Source of the DNA: Macrococcus capreoli
GTDB taxonomy: Bacteria; Bacillota; Bacilli; Staphylococcales; Staphylococcaceae
Assembly (NCBI RefSeq): GCF_025628935.1
Contig: NZ_JAOTIS010000010.1
Coordinates: forward strand, 1 to 64,000
DNA: 64,000 nt
Direction: 5' to 3'
The notes below the pieces were generated by a model. It had not been told where the DNA came from, did not search any database, and was given only the letters and a program-made list of their open reading frames with translations. A program made the translations under genes and the position numbers. Of the stretch, positions 53,567 through 64,000 are shown in pieces. Each line of letters begins with the position of its first letter. Position 1 is the stretch's first letter.

Positions 53567-54994
53567 TTAACGCTTCTCTAATTCTTCTTTAAGAATTTTA
53601 TTAACCATTTGTGGATTTGCCTGACCTTTAGAAATCTTCATAATTTGTCCTACTAAGAAGCCAGTCGCTTTTCCTTTACCGTTCTTAAAATCTTCGATAG
53701 ATTGGGGATTGTTATCTAAAGCTTCTGTAACGAATGCTTTTAATTGTTCCGGATCAGAAATTTGAACTAATCCTTGTTCTTCCATAATCACTTTCGGTGC
53801 TTTTCCTGTTTCCACAGTGTCAGCAAATACTTTTTTAGCGATTTTAGATGAAATTGTACCGTCTGCGATTAATTTCACCATTTCAGCTAAGTTTTCTGGT
53901 GTTAATTTCGTTTCATGTAATTCTTTCTGGTTTTTATTTAAATACTCGTTTACGCCACCCATTAACCAGTTTGAAGAAAGTTTAGCGTCCGCATTTAAAG
54001 CGATCATCTCTTCAAAGAAATCAGACATTTCTTTCGTTAACGTTAATACGTGCGCATCATATGCCGGCAAACCGTATTCTGAAACGTACTTCTCTTTACG
54101 TTTATCTGGTAATTCAGGAATAGAAGCGCGCACGCGTTCTTTCCATGCTTCATCAATAAATAAAGGTACTAAATCCGGTTCCGGGAAGTATCTGTAATCG
54201 TCAGACCCTTCTTTTACACGCATTAGAATTGTCTTACCAGTCGCTTCATCAAAACGACGTGTTTCCTGTAAAATTTCTCCACCGTTAAGTAATACTTCTT
54301 CCTGACGTTTAACTTCGTGCTCAAGCCCTTTCTTAACGTAAGAGAATGAGTTTAAGTTCTTAAGTTCAGCTTTCGTACCGAATTTCTCTTGTCCTACTGG
54401 ACGTAATGAAATATTCGCATCACAACGTAATGAACCTTCTTCCATACGTACGTCAGAAACGCCAGTATATTGAATGATCGCTTTTAATTTCTCTAAATAT
54501 GCATATGCTTCTTCAGGCGTGCGAATATCTGGTTCTGATACGATTTCAACTAGTGGCGTCCCTTGACGGTTTAAATCGACTAAAGAATAACCATCTTTAT
54601 GATTTAATTTCCCAGCATCTTCTTCCATGTGAAGCCGTGTAATACCGATACGTTTCGTCTCACCGTTCACTTCGATATCAATATAACCATTCTCACCGAT
54701 CGGCTCATCAAATTGTGAAATCTGGTAAGCTTTCGGATTATCCGGATAGAAATAGTTTTTACGGTCGAATTTCGTTGATGTACGAATATCCATGTTTAAT
54801 GCCATTGCAGCACGCATTGCCCAGTCTACTGCCGTCTTATTTACTACAGGTAATACACCTGGATACCCTAAATCAATAACACTTACGTTCGTGTTCGGTT
54901 CAGCTCCGAAATGCGCAGGAGAAGCTGAGAACATTTTTGATTCTGTTTTAAGTTCTACGTGGACTTCTAGTCCAATTACTGTTTCAAAATGCAT
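53567..54994 (-). CDS. gatB: Aspartyl/glutamyl-tRNA amidotransferase subunit B
   Basis: GatB is the tRNA-binding and kinase subunit that converts Glu-tRNA(Gln) and Asp-tRNA(Asn) to the amidated forms. The 475-residue protein begins [21 protein letters not shown] and has [16 protein letters not shown] (about 145) and the C-terminal helical YqeY-like domain. The length is usual. It is the last gene of the operon, with the stop close to a terminator. Confidence 0.95.
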   Translation of the reverse strand: MHFETVIGLEVHVELKTESKMFSASPAHFGAEPNTNVSVIDLGYPGVLPVVNKTAVDWAMRAAMALNMDIRTSTKFDRKNYFYPDNPKAYQISQFDEPIGENGYIDIEVNGETKRIGITRLHMEEDAGKLNHKDGYSLVDLNRQGTPLVEIVSEPDIRTPEEAYAYLEKLKAIIQYTGVSDVRMEEGSLRCDANISLRPVGQEKFGTKAELKNLNSFSYVKKGLEHEVKRQEEVLLNGGEILQETRRFDEATGKTILMRVKEGSDDYRYFPEPDLVPLFIDEAWKERVRASIPELPDKRKEKYVSEYGLPAYDAHVLTLTKEMSDFFEEMIALNADAKLSSNWLMGGVNEYLNKNQKELHETKLTPENLAEMVKLIADGTISSKIAKKVFADTVETGKAPKVIMEEQGLVQISDPEQLKAFVTEALDNNPQSIEDFKNGKGKATGFLVGQIMKISKGQANPQMVNKILKEELEKR

Positions 54995-55007
54995 AATTCA
55001 ATTCTCC

Positions 55008-56453
55008 TTATAATGATTGATAGCGTTCAGACATATTAAATACTTGTTCGTAATTATATGCCACGTTGTATAATAATTTCTCATCGAATGGCTTACCGAT
55101 TAACTGAAGTCCGATTGGTCGACCGTTTGCCTCACCACAAGGAATAGACATTGACGGAAGACCTGCTAAGTTAATAGGAATCGTTAAAATATCATTCGCA
55201 TACATTGTTAATGGATCATTTAATTGTGCACCTAAATCAAACGCTACAGTTGGTGCTGTTGGTCCAACGATAATATCATAATCAGCAAATACGCGTTCAA
55301 AGTCTTGATTAATTAACGTACGTACTTTTTGAGCTTTTTTGTAATAAGCATCGTAATAACCAGAACTTAAAGCATATGTTCCTAACATAATACGACGTTT
55401 CACTTCGTCACCGAAACCTTCCTGACGCGTCTTTTTGTATAACTCTTCTAAGTTCTTCGCACCTTCAGCCTGGTAGCCGTAACGAATACCATCGAAACGT
55501 GCTAAGTTTGCTGATGCTTCACTTGAAGATAAAATGTAGTAAGTTGCTACACCATATTTTGAATTTGGTAATGAAACTTCTGAAATTTCAGCACCCATTT
55601 TTTCAAGTGCTTTAATTGCATTTTGAACAGATGTACGTACTTCTTCAGATACACCTTCACCTAAATATTCTTTAGGCACTGCAACACGTAAACCTTTAAT
55701 GTCTTTCTCAATTGAAGAAGTGAAATCTACATCTTCAACTGGCGCGCTTGTAGAATCCATTGCATCATGTCCAGAAATAATTTCTAACACTTTCGCATTA
55801 TCTTTTACATTACGTGTAATAGGTCCGATTTGATCTAATGAAGATGCAAATGCAACTAATCCATAACGAGATACACGACCATACGTTGGTTTCATTCCGA
55901 CAACACCACAGTAAGATGCTGGCTGACGAATCGAACCACCTGTATCACTACCTAATGAGAATGGTACTAAACTTGCGGCAACTGCTGCTGCACTACCACC
56001 TGAAGAACCACCTGGTACTGCACTGTGATCAAATGGATTCACTGTTTGTTTGTAGAATGAATTCTCAGTAGATCCACCCATGGCGAATTCATCCATGTTT
56101 AATTTACCGACAACAATACCGTTCTCAGCATTTAATTTATTCATTACTGTTGCATCATAAACCGGGTTAAATCCTGTTAAGATTTTTGATGCACATGTCG
56201 TTTCTAAATCTTTAGTAACGATGTTATCTTTAATTCCCATCGGAATACCAAATAGCTTACCCGTTGGTTCCTGGTTATCCATTTGCTTCGCTTTGTCCAT
56301 TGCGACCGCTTCATCCAACGCTAAAAACGAATTGATTACTGCATCGTCTTGTTTAATATTTTTAAATGTTTCTTCAATTAATTCAGAAGGTTTAACTTTC
56401 TTCTCTTGAATCAATTTTGTTAAATTTTCGATAGATTCATATCTTAATGACAT
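55008..56453 (-). CDS. gatA: Aspartyl/glutamyl-tRNA amidotransferase subunit A
   Basis: GatA is the glutaminase (amidase signature) subunit that supplies ammonia. The 481-residue protein has the catalytic Lys75 in [10 protein letters not shown], cis-Ser150 in [10 protein letters not shown] and nucleophile Ser174 in DTGGSIRQP. It is two bases downstream of gatC and 13 before gatB. All residues for catalysis are present. Confidence 0.96.
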   Translation of the reverse strand: MSLRYESIENLTKLIQEKKVKPSELIEETFKNIKQDDAVINSFLALDEAVAMDKAKQMDNQEPTGKLFGIPMGIKDNIVTKDLETTCASKILTGFNPVYDATVMNKLNAENGIVVGKLNMDEFAMGGSTENSFYKQTVNPFDHSAVPGGSSGGSAAAVAASLVPFSLGSDTGGSIRQPASYCGVVGMKPTYGRVSRYGLVAFASSLDQIGPITRNVKDNAKVLEIISGHDAMDSTSAPVEDVDFTSSIEKDIKGLRVAVPKEYLGEGVSEEVRTSVQNAIKALEKMGAEISEVSLPNSKYGVATYYILSSSEASANLARFDGIRYGYQAEGAKNLEELYKKTRQEGFGDEVKRRIMLGTYALSSGYYDAYYKKAQKVRTLINQDFERVFADYDIIVGPTAPTVAFDLGAQLNDPLTMYANDILTIPINLAGLPSMSIPCGEANGRPIGLQLIGKPFDEKLLYNVAYNYEQVFNMSERYQSL

Positions 56454-56455
56454 TA

Positions 56456-56755
56456 TTATTCTCCTCCGTCTAAAATCGATGGCACTTTAAATTGACCCGC
56501 TTCAGTGCTACGCGCATTCTTTAATATCTCTTCTTGTGTTAAACTTTTATGCGCAACATCTTCACGCAATACATTTTGAAGATCTAATACGTGGAACGTC
56601 GGTTCAACATTCTCAGTATCCACTTCTTCTAACTGGTCTGCAAAGTTTAATATCGCTTCTAACTGTGCACTAAACTTCGTTGCTTCTTCTTCAGTGATTT
56701 CAAGACGTGCGAGATGTGCAACGTGCTTTACTTGCTCGTTTGTAACTTTTGACAT
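56456..56755 (-). CDS. gatC: Aspartyl/glutamyl-tRNA amidotransferase subunit C
   Basis: GatC is the small scaffold subunit that stabilises GatA. The 99-residue protein starts [20 protein letters not shown] and contains [15 protein letters not shown]. The start at 56755 follows AGGAGG; a longer frame to 56800 has no support. It is the first gene of gatCAB and is divergent from putP. Confidence 0.94.
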   Translation of the reverse strand: MSKVTNEQVKHVAHLARLEITEEEATKFSAQLEAILNFADQLEEVDTENVEPTFHVLDLQNVLREDVAHKSLTQEEILKNARSTEAGQFKVPSILDGGE

Positions 56756-56839
56756 GAATATATTCCTCCTGAACTTTGTATCATCCTTAGATTTTATCAA
56801 ATTTTTCGATAAAAATCTAAAATATTTAAAATATATCTA

Positions 56840-56853
56840 TGAAAACGCTTTAG
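56840..56853. promoter_or_regulatory. Possible CcpA cre-like site upstream of putP
   Basis: TGAAAACGCTTTAG matches TGnAAACGnTTTCA at 10 of the 12 fixed positions. It lies 7 bp upstream of TATAAT (56861-56866), about 70 bp before putP. The last two bases fail, so it is only a candidate. Confidence 0.35.
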
Positions 56854-56920
56854 TTAAGATTATAATGAATAATGTAAATATTCTGATTTAATGAGGTAAA
56901 GGACTAAAAGGGGGATTTAT

Positions 56921-58462
56921 ATGTTTTTATTAGGTAATACGTTTCAAAATGTAAAGATTGAAGCGACATGGATGACGTATGTCATGATCGCAGTTTACTT
57001 TTTAATTTTACTTGCTATTGGATACTATGCCTATAAACAATCAACGAGTACACTTGATGAGTATATGCTTGGTGGTCGTAACTTAGGCGCATTAGTTACT
57101 GCGTTATCTGCAGGTGCTGCAGATATGAGTGGCTGGATGCTGATGGGATTGCCGGGTGAAGTTTATAGCGTCGGATTATCTGCAACATGGATTGCCATTG
57201 GATTAACAATTGGTGCATGGCTTAACTATATTTTAGTAGCACCAAGGTTACGTGTTTATACTGAACTTGCAGATAACGCAATTACTTTACCAGATTTCTT
57301 CGAGAAGCGCGTTAGTGATCATACACGTATTTTAAAGATTATATCAGGATTAGTTATTGTAGTCTTCTTTACATTGTATACTCAAGCCGGTATGGTTTCC
57401 GGTGGAGTATTATTTGAAAGTGCATTTGGATTAGATTATCATTTAGGTCTAGTTTTAACCGCTGGTATCGTTATTATCTATACTTTATTCGGTGGTTACT
57501 TAGCAGTATCATTAACCGATTTCTTCCAAGGCGTTATCATGTTAATTGCATTAGTATTAGTACCACTAGTTGCTCTATTAAAGCTAAATGGATTAGATAC
57601 TTTCAATACGATTGCGGAATTAGAACCAACAAATTTAGATTGGTTTAAAGGTACAACGACTGTTGGTATTATTTCAGCAGTCGCTTGGGGATTAGGTTAC
57701 TTCGGACAACCCCATATTATCGTTCGTTTTATGTCAATTAAATCTCATAAAATGTTACCTGCCGCAAGACGTATCGGTATATCATGGATGGCAGTTTCAT
57801 TAATCGGTGCATGTATGACAGGTTTAATTGGTATAGCGTTTGTAAATAAATCAGGCGTTAAATTAGAAAACCCAGAAACAATTTTTGTAATGATGAGTCA
57901 AGTACTCTTCCATCCATTAATAGCTGGATTCTTCTTAGCCGCTATATTAGCAGCTATTATGAGTACAATTTCTTCACAATTATTAGTAACAAGTTCAGCA
58001 TTAACACAAGATTTCTACATGTTACTTAAGAAAACAGATTTAAGCGACGTTTCAAGAGAAAAAGAATTTGTAATGGTCGGTAGATTATCAGTTTTATTCG
58101 TGGCAATCGTTGCTGGTGCCATTGCTTGGAGCCCTAACGAAACAATTCTAGCGTATGTTGGTAAAGCTTGGGCAGGATTTGGTGCTGCTTTTGGACCTTT
58201 AGTTTTACTTTCTTTATTCTGGAAAGGCTTATCTAAGCAAGGTGCGATTACAGGAATGATTTTAGGATCTATAACAGTAATTTTCTGGATTGTTATGCAA
58301 GGAATTTTAGGTGATAATAAAGGTATATTTGTACTTTACGAAATCATTCCAGGATTCATCATCAGCTTCGTATCAACGGTCTTAGTTTCAATGATGACAC
58401 CGAAACCAGAGCAACGTATTATTGATGAATTTGATGAAATGAAACGTATTGTAAGAAGTTAA
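56921..58462 (+). CDS. putP: Sodium/proline symporter PutP
   Basis: PutP imports proline with sodium as nutrient and osmoprotectant. The 513-residue protein has about 13 membrane helices of the SSS family. Key segments: [30 protein letters not shown] (about 51-80), including the Na+ and proline site Ser/Asp, and SWMAVSLIG. It has GGGGG upstream of the ATG. A very stable GC-rich hairpin ends the transcript. Confidence 0.94.
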   Translation: MFLLGNTFQNVKIEATWMTYVMIAVYFLILLAIGYYAYKQSTSTLDEYMLGGRNLGALVTALSAGAADMSGWMLMGLPGEVYSVGLSATWIAIGLTIGAWLNYILVAPRLRVYTELADNAITLPDFFEKRVSDHTRILKIISGLVIVVFFTLYTQAGMVSGGVLFESAFGLDYHLGLVLTAGIVIIYTLFGGYLAVSLTDFFQGVIMLIALVLVPLVALLKLNGLDTFNTIAELEPTNLDWFKGTTTVGIISAVAWGLGYFGQPHIIVRFMSIKSHKMLPAARRIGISWMAVSLIGACMTGLIGIAFVNKSGVKLENPETIFVMMSQVLFHPLIAGFFLAAILAAIMSTISSQLLVTSSALTQDFYMLLKKTDLSDVSREKEFVMVGRLSVLFVAIVAGAIAWSPNETILAYVGKAWAGFGAAFGPLVLLSLFWKGLSKQGAITGMILGSITVIFWIVMQGILGDNKGIFVLYEIIPGFIISFVSTVLVSMMTPKPEQRIIDEFDEMKRIVRS

Positions 58463-58482
58463 AAGTGCTATATAAATGCATC

Positions 58483-58518
58483 AATAGGGCGGGGACAATT
58501 TGTCCCCGCCCTATTTTT
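58483..58518. terminator. GC-rich terminator of putP
   Basis: The 16-bp arms AATAGGGCGGGGACAA and TTGTCCCCGCCCTATT have a one-base loop and T-run after. It is the most GC-rich hairpin in the window. Confidence 0.9.
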
Positions 58519-58607
58519 ATATTCTTATAGCTTCTTTTTCTAAATCACGAGCGATTTCTTAGCGTTGCTTCCAATTTGTTCGATCCTAAACGCATTGAAA
58601 ATAACCT

Positions 58608-59786
58608 CTATTGCTGATACACATGAATCTTCGGTTCTTTATCCGCTTTCTTTTTCACAATTAACGCCAATGGTTTATCATTATCGACAATCGAAATCTC
58701 AACATCGTCAATTTGGCTGAAATGCTTCATTGATAAATCAGCAATATATTGTGTAATCCCAATCACTTCTGCTTTCCCAAAATAATCTAAAGGCACATTA
58801 ATATGCAACGATTTAATTGAATCATTCTCAAAATATCCTGTCCCAATAGATTGCGTGAAATTAGGGAAATACGTCTGCAGTTGATCATTAAATTGTTTAT
58901 AGTCATTGTTTAACTTTTCATTTAACTCATTTGCTTCACCTGACGGTAATAACACATATTTCTCATTAACAGCTTTCCATTTACCAATCTTCTTACTACC
59001 TTCTTCACTCTCAGCATACGACACAAAATTACCCGGCGTAATACTTTCCGCTGAAGACTGAATATAAATCGCAAATGTAATCGGTATATCTTTTAACTCT
59101 TGTTTCACACGTAAACGAGATAAGATTTCATCTGCCATTTCTTTACCTTTTTTCTCGACTTCTTTTTTATCGAGCTTTTCACTATACACTTCTCCGTACT
59201 GCTCTTTTTGATAATAATACACACTATTCATTGCAAGTCCAATCGTCATACCCGATATTTTATCGCGCTTCGCATCAGACTCTGTATAGAAATCCTGTTC
59301 AATAATATGCGACAAATAAGCTGGCGATCTTTTAGCGATCTTCTCAGGATCCGTCTCACCTTTATGTGACGGATTTAACCCAAAATTGGCATACGCATTT
59401 TTCTCAATACGTTCATCTTTATCCATATTATCGATTTCTTCTTTTGTATATTGCGGTTCTAAATAACTTTCAACTGCATTCTTCGTCAATAATTGTCCAT
59501 CACGGTATAAATAATCTTCTGGCGAAAAGACATTTTTACTAATACGTAATAACCCTGTCTCAAACGCTTCTCCGTTATAGCTACTCGCCATATTAGAACT
59601 CGTTAATCCACGAGCCTGACTTTCTTTGAACGGTAATAACGTTCTATAATAATCATTTGAGATTTGAATATCCGTTGAAATTTGCTTTTCTTCTTTTTTC
59701 TTAGATTGTTCGTTTGCTGTATTATCCGTGTTCGAACAACTTGCGAGAAGCAGCGTAGATAATACTAAATAGCCTAATCGTTTCAT
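58608..59786 (-). CDS. camS: CamS-type lipoprotein (sex pheromone cAM373 precursor family)
   Basis: The 392-residue protein has a short signal peptide with lipobox LASC (Cys17 is the lipidation site) and a Lys/Glu/Asn-rich linker followed by a folded domain. The sequence matches staphylococcal CamS, whose processed signal peptide gives the cAM373-like pheromone. The residues before Cys17 read STLLLAS; the enterococcal pheromone is AIFILAS. The protein is anchored to the outer face of the membrane. It follows ligA by 17 bp and may be co-transcribed with pcrA-ligA. Confidence 0.88.
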   Translation of the reverse strand: MKRLGYLVLSTLLLASCSNTDNTANEQSKKKEEKQISTDIQISNDYYRTLLPFKESQARGLTSSNMASSYNGEAFETGLLRISKNVFSPEDYLYRDGQLLTKNAVESYLEPQYTKEEIDNMDKDERIEKNAYANFGLNPSHKGETDPEKIAKRSPAYLSHIIEQDFYTESDAKRDKISGMTIGLAMNSVYYYQKEQYGEVYSEKLDKKEVEKKGKEMADEILSRLRVKQELKDIPITFAIYIQSSAESITPGNFVSYAESEEGSKKIGKWKAVNEKYVLLPSGEANELNEKLNNDYKQFNDQLQTYFPNFTQSIGTGYFENDSIKSLHINVPLDYFGKAEVIGITQYIADLSMKHFSQIDDVEISIVDNDKPLALIVKKKADKEPKIHVYQQ

Positions 59787-59803
59787 CGTTTTCTCCTTAA
59801 CTA

Positions 59804-61789
<1,986 letters not shown>

Positions 61790-63961
61790 TTACTCCTTCT
61801 TTTCAATCGGTGCAAACTGACTTAATAAGCGTTTTAAACCGACAGATTTAAATATAATATCCAGTTCCGTAGAACCGTTCTTAACACTCACATTACTTAC
61901 TAAACCTTCACCCCATGATTTATGCATCACTTTATCGCCAACTTTGTACTCACTTTGAATATTCATATTTGCATTTGTATTAGGACTAGACATACGTCTA
62001 GCTGGACCGCGTTTCACACCTTTCGGAAGTCCAGGACGTACCGGTGTGTCTAAAATGTCATCCGGAATTTCAGAAATAAATCGTGACTTTCGATTGGCTT
62101 GTGTGCGTCCATATAAACTACGCATATCCGCATGCGTTAAATATAAATGCTCTTCCGCACGCGTTATTGCAACATACATTAAACGACGTTCCTCTTCCAT
62201 TTCTGTATCGCTATTTAAACTTCTTGAATGCGGGAAGATTGTTTCTTCAAGACCTGCAATAAACACGACTTTAAACTCCAGACCTTTCGCTGAGTGCATC
62301 GTCATTAACGTAATACCAGCTTCTAAGTCTGCATTATCAACATCTGCAACGAGTTGTAAATCCGTTAAGAAATTAATCAGTGATTGTTCTTCGTCAGGTG
62401 TGTCTTTCTCATAATCTTTCGGAACAGACATAAACTCCTGAATATTTTCAATACGTGACTGTGATTCTAACGTATTTTCCGCTTCCAGCATGTTGATGTA
62501 TCCCGTTTTCTCTAACACTTCTTCTGTTAATTCTGTAATGCTTAAGAACTCCTGCTGTTTCATTAAGTTATCCATCATGTTATAGAACTGGACAAGTGTT
62601 TCAGTCGTCTTCTTCGGTAAACCGATAAAGTCAACTTCAGCTAATGCATCGAAGTAACTTAAACCATTATTTTCAGCGTATGCAATAATCTTATCTAATG
62701 CTGATGGACCGATTCCGCGCTTCGGTGTATTAATAATACGTGCGAAACTAATATCTTCATTGCTATTCGCAATTAAACGTAAATAACTTAATAAGTCTTT
62801 AATTTCTTTTCTATCATAGAACTTTGTACCGCCAACCATCGTATAGTTTACATTTGATTTCATGAGTGTTTCTTCAAGCACACGCGATTGTGCATTTGTA
62901 CGATAAAGGATTGCCATGTCTTTCAAGTCATACCCGTCACGTTTTTTCTTTAATATTTCTGATACAATATATTCTGCTTCAGAACGTTCTGACTGTGCTT
63001 TAAAGTAATTGATTTTAGAGCCGTGGTCATTATCTGTCCATAATGCTTTCGGTTTACGTTCTGTATTATTTTTTATGACTTCATTTGCAGCAAATAATAT
63101 ATTCTTCGTCGATCTGTAGTTGCGTTCTAAGAAAATGGTCTTCGCATCTTTATAATCTTCTTCAAAACTTAAAATATTATAAATATCCGCGCCGCGCCAT
63201 CCGTATATCGACTGGTCCGAATCCCCTACTACACATAAATTCTTGAATTTAGCAGCCAGCATTTTCACTAACAAATATTGTGCTCTATTCGTATCCTGAT
63301 ACTCATCAACGTGAATATACTGGAACTTATTCTGATAATAATCTAATACTTCAGGCACACGTTCGAATAACTTTAACGTCACCATAATTAAATCATCGAA
63401 GTCTAATGCGTGGTTCTTCAGTAATTTCTCTTGATATTGTTTATATACTTTTGCCACCATAATACTCATAAAGTCATTCGCATTTAATTCAGCATCTTCT
63501 GGTGTTTTAAGCTCATTCTTTAAATTAGAAATTTCACCTACAAACATTCTCGGGTCATATTTTTTCGGATCAATATTTTCTTTCTTTAATATATCTTTAA
63601 CGACTGAACGTTGGTCTGTCGGATCAAGAATTGTGAAGTTACGTTCTATTCCAATTCTATCGATATCGCGACGCAGTATTCTGACACACATTGAGTGGAA
63701 TGTTGAAATCCAGATTACATCTGAAGCATCTCCAATGATATTTTTAACACGTTCTTTCATTTCTTTCGCTGCTTTGTTCGTGAAAGTAATCGCTAATATT
63801 TTGTACGGCGATACATCTTTCTCATCAATTAAGTAAGCAATACGATGTGTCAACACACGCGTCTTACCCGATCCGGCACCTGCCATAATGAGCAGTGGAC
63901 CTTCTGTTGTCTTAACTGCGTTACGCTGTTCTTCGTTCATATTTTTTAATAAATCATTCAC
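61790..63961 (-). CDS. pcrA: ATP-dependent 3'-5' DNA helicase PcrA (UvrD family)
   Basis: PcrA is an essential SF1A helicase in repair and rolling-circle replication. The 723-residue protein has Walker A AGAGSGKT (27-34), motif [10 protein letters not shown] (about 222), [14 protein letters not shown] (motif III), and motifs IV-VI to about 620, ending with a Tudor-like RNA-polymerase-interacting domain ([15 protein letters not shown]). It starts with GTG at 63961 after AGGGG. The start agrees with staphylococcal PcrA (MN-LL). It precedes ligA and camS. Confidence 0.95.
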   Translation of the reverse strand: MNDLLKNMNEEQRNAVKTTEGPLLIMAGAGSGKTRVLTHRIAYLIDEKDVSPYKILAITFTNKAAKEMKERVKNIIGDASDVIWISTFHSMCVRILRRDIDRIGIERNFTILDPTDQRSVVKDILKKENIDPKKYDPRMFVGEISNLKNELKTPEDAELNANDFMSIMVAKVYKQYQEKLLKNHALDFDDLIMVTLKLFERVPEVLDYYQNKFQYIHVDEYQDTNRAQYLLVKMLAAKFKNLCVVGDSDQSIYGWRGADIYNILSFEEDYKDAKTIFLERNYRSTKNILFAANEVIKNNTERKPKALWTDNDHGSKINYFKAQSERSEAEYIVSEILKKKRDGYDLKDMAILYRTNAQSRVLEETLMKSNVNYTMVGGTKFYDRKEIKDLLSYLRLIANSNEDISFARIINTPKRGIGPSALDKIIAYAENNGLSYFDALAEVDFIGLPKKTTETLVQFYNMMDNLMKQQEFLSITELTEEVLEKTGYINMLEAENTLESQSRIENIQEFMSVPKDYEKDTPDEEQSLINFLTDLQLVADVDNADLEAGITLMTMHSAKGLEFKVVFIAGLEETIFPHSRSLNSDTEMEEERRLMYVAITRAEEHLYLTHADMRSLYGRTQANRKSRFISEIPDDILDTPVRPGLPKGVKRGPARRMSSPNTNANMNIQSEYKVGDKVMHKSWGEGLVSNVSVKNGSTELDIIFKSVGLKRLLSQFAPIEKKE

Positions 63962-63966
63962 AAATA

Positions 63967-64000
63967 TTAACCCCTAACTTTAACTGTTTGTAATGCGCTT
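63967..64000 (-). CDS. Possible 3' end of pcrB
   Basis: On the minus strand the last codons read ...ALQTVKVRG and stop at 63967-63969, five bases before the pcrA GTG at 63961. This fits the C-terminus of the PcrB heptaprenylglyceryl phosphate synthase and the S. aureus order pcrB-pcrA-ligA. Only 11 codons are in the window, so the identification is tentative. Confidence 0.45.
   Translation of the reverse strand, partial: SALQTVKVRG

Overview
The window is chromosomal core DNA of a low-GC Gram-positive coccus of the family Staphylococcaceae. The backbone matches the gene order I know from Staphylococcus aureus: perR-bcp-gsaB, a Sav1866-type exporter, mutY-recX-sgtB, vraUTSR-map, murT-gatD-ftnA, dinB, an m5U methyltransferase-dagK, gatCAB-putP-camS-ligA-pcrA. 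Proteins such as ScdA, CamS, VraS/VraR and the Sav1866-like transporter are typical of the family. Several insertions and rearrangements relative to S. aureus (feoAB beside ftnA, a TagGH-like pair beside recX, a MerR-controlled flavin monooxygenase module) point to a relative such as Macrococcus rather than S. aureus itself. The genus is an inference, because no 16S gene lies in the window.

Layout. Positions 1-310 are the promoter and leader region of an rRNA operon that runs leftwards out of the window, with three evenly built tandem promoters. From 0.5 to 11.5 kb lie the peroxide regulator PerR, a peroxiredoxin, a second glutamate-1-semialdehyde aminomutase, a FUSC-type membrane protein, DNA repair enzymes (Mpg, MutY), an FMN/Fe-S glutamate-synthase-like protein and an ABC exporter. 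From 11.5 to 16.5 kb lie a TagGH-like ABC pair with an unusual ATPase, YfhH, RecX, a monofunctional peptidoglycan glycosyltransferase and a DJ-1 protein. From 16.6 to 28.4 kb lie rRNA methylation, YfkAB, small membrane and stress proteins, carbonic anhydrase, and the cell-wall-stress operon vraUTSR followed upstream by map. From 28.6 to 38 kb lie a second FUSC protein, ScdA with a SPASM radical-SAM protein, MurT/GatD (lipid II amidation), ferritin and a Fur-box-preceded feoAB locus with a small Cys-rich membrane protein.

From 38 to 53.5 kb the region is mixed. DinB is followed by a 61-bp tandem repeat array, then a divergent MerR-regulated module (alpha/beta hydrolase, cyclophilin-like protein, LLM monooxygenase). 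Next come the second m5U methyltransferase, a 5'-nucleotidase, an SDR enzyme, DagK, a two-helix membrane protein translationally coupled to a HerA-like ATPase, a DUF4176 remnant, GrpB, a degenerate SGNH-like exported protein and a CpsB-type phosphatase. From 53.5 to 64 kb the order is gatCAB, putP, camS, ligA, pcrA and a few codons that look like the end of pcrB.

The features that stand out most are four. First, an array of three 28-bp hairpins with an exact 40-bp period between gatD and the radical-SAM gene, able to fold in two alternative registers. Second, the 61-bp tandem repeat with a hairpin in each unit and a diverged single copy 13 kb away. Third, the TagH-like ATPase that lacks canonical signature, catalytic Glu and H-loop residues. 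Fourth, the MerR-type promoter with a 19-bp spacer and dyad in front of the monooxygenase module. I found no prophage, insertion sequence, CRISPR array, tRNA or complete rRNA gene.
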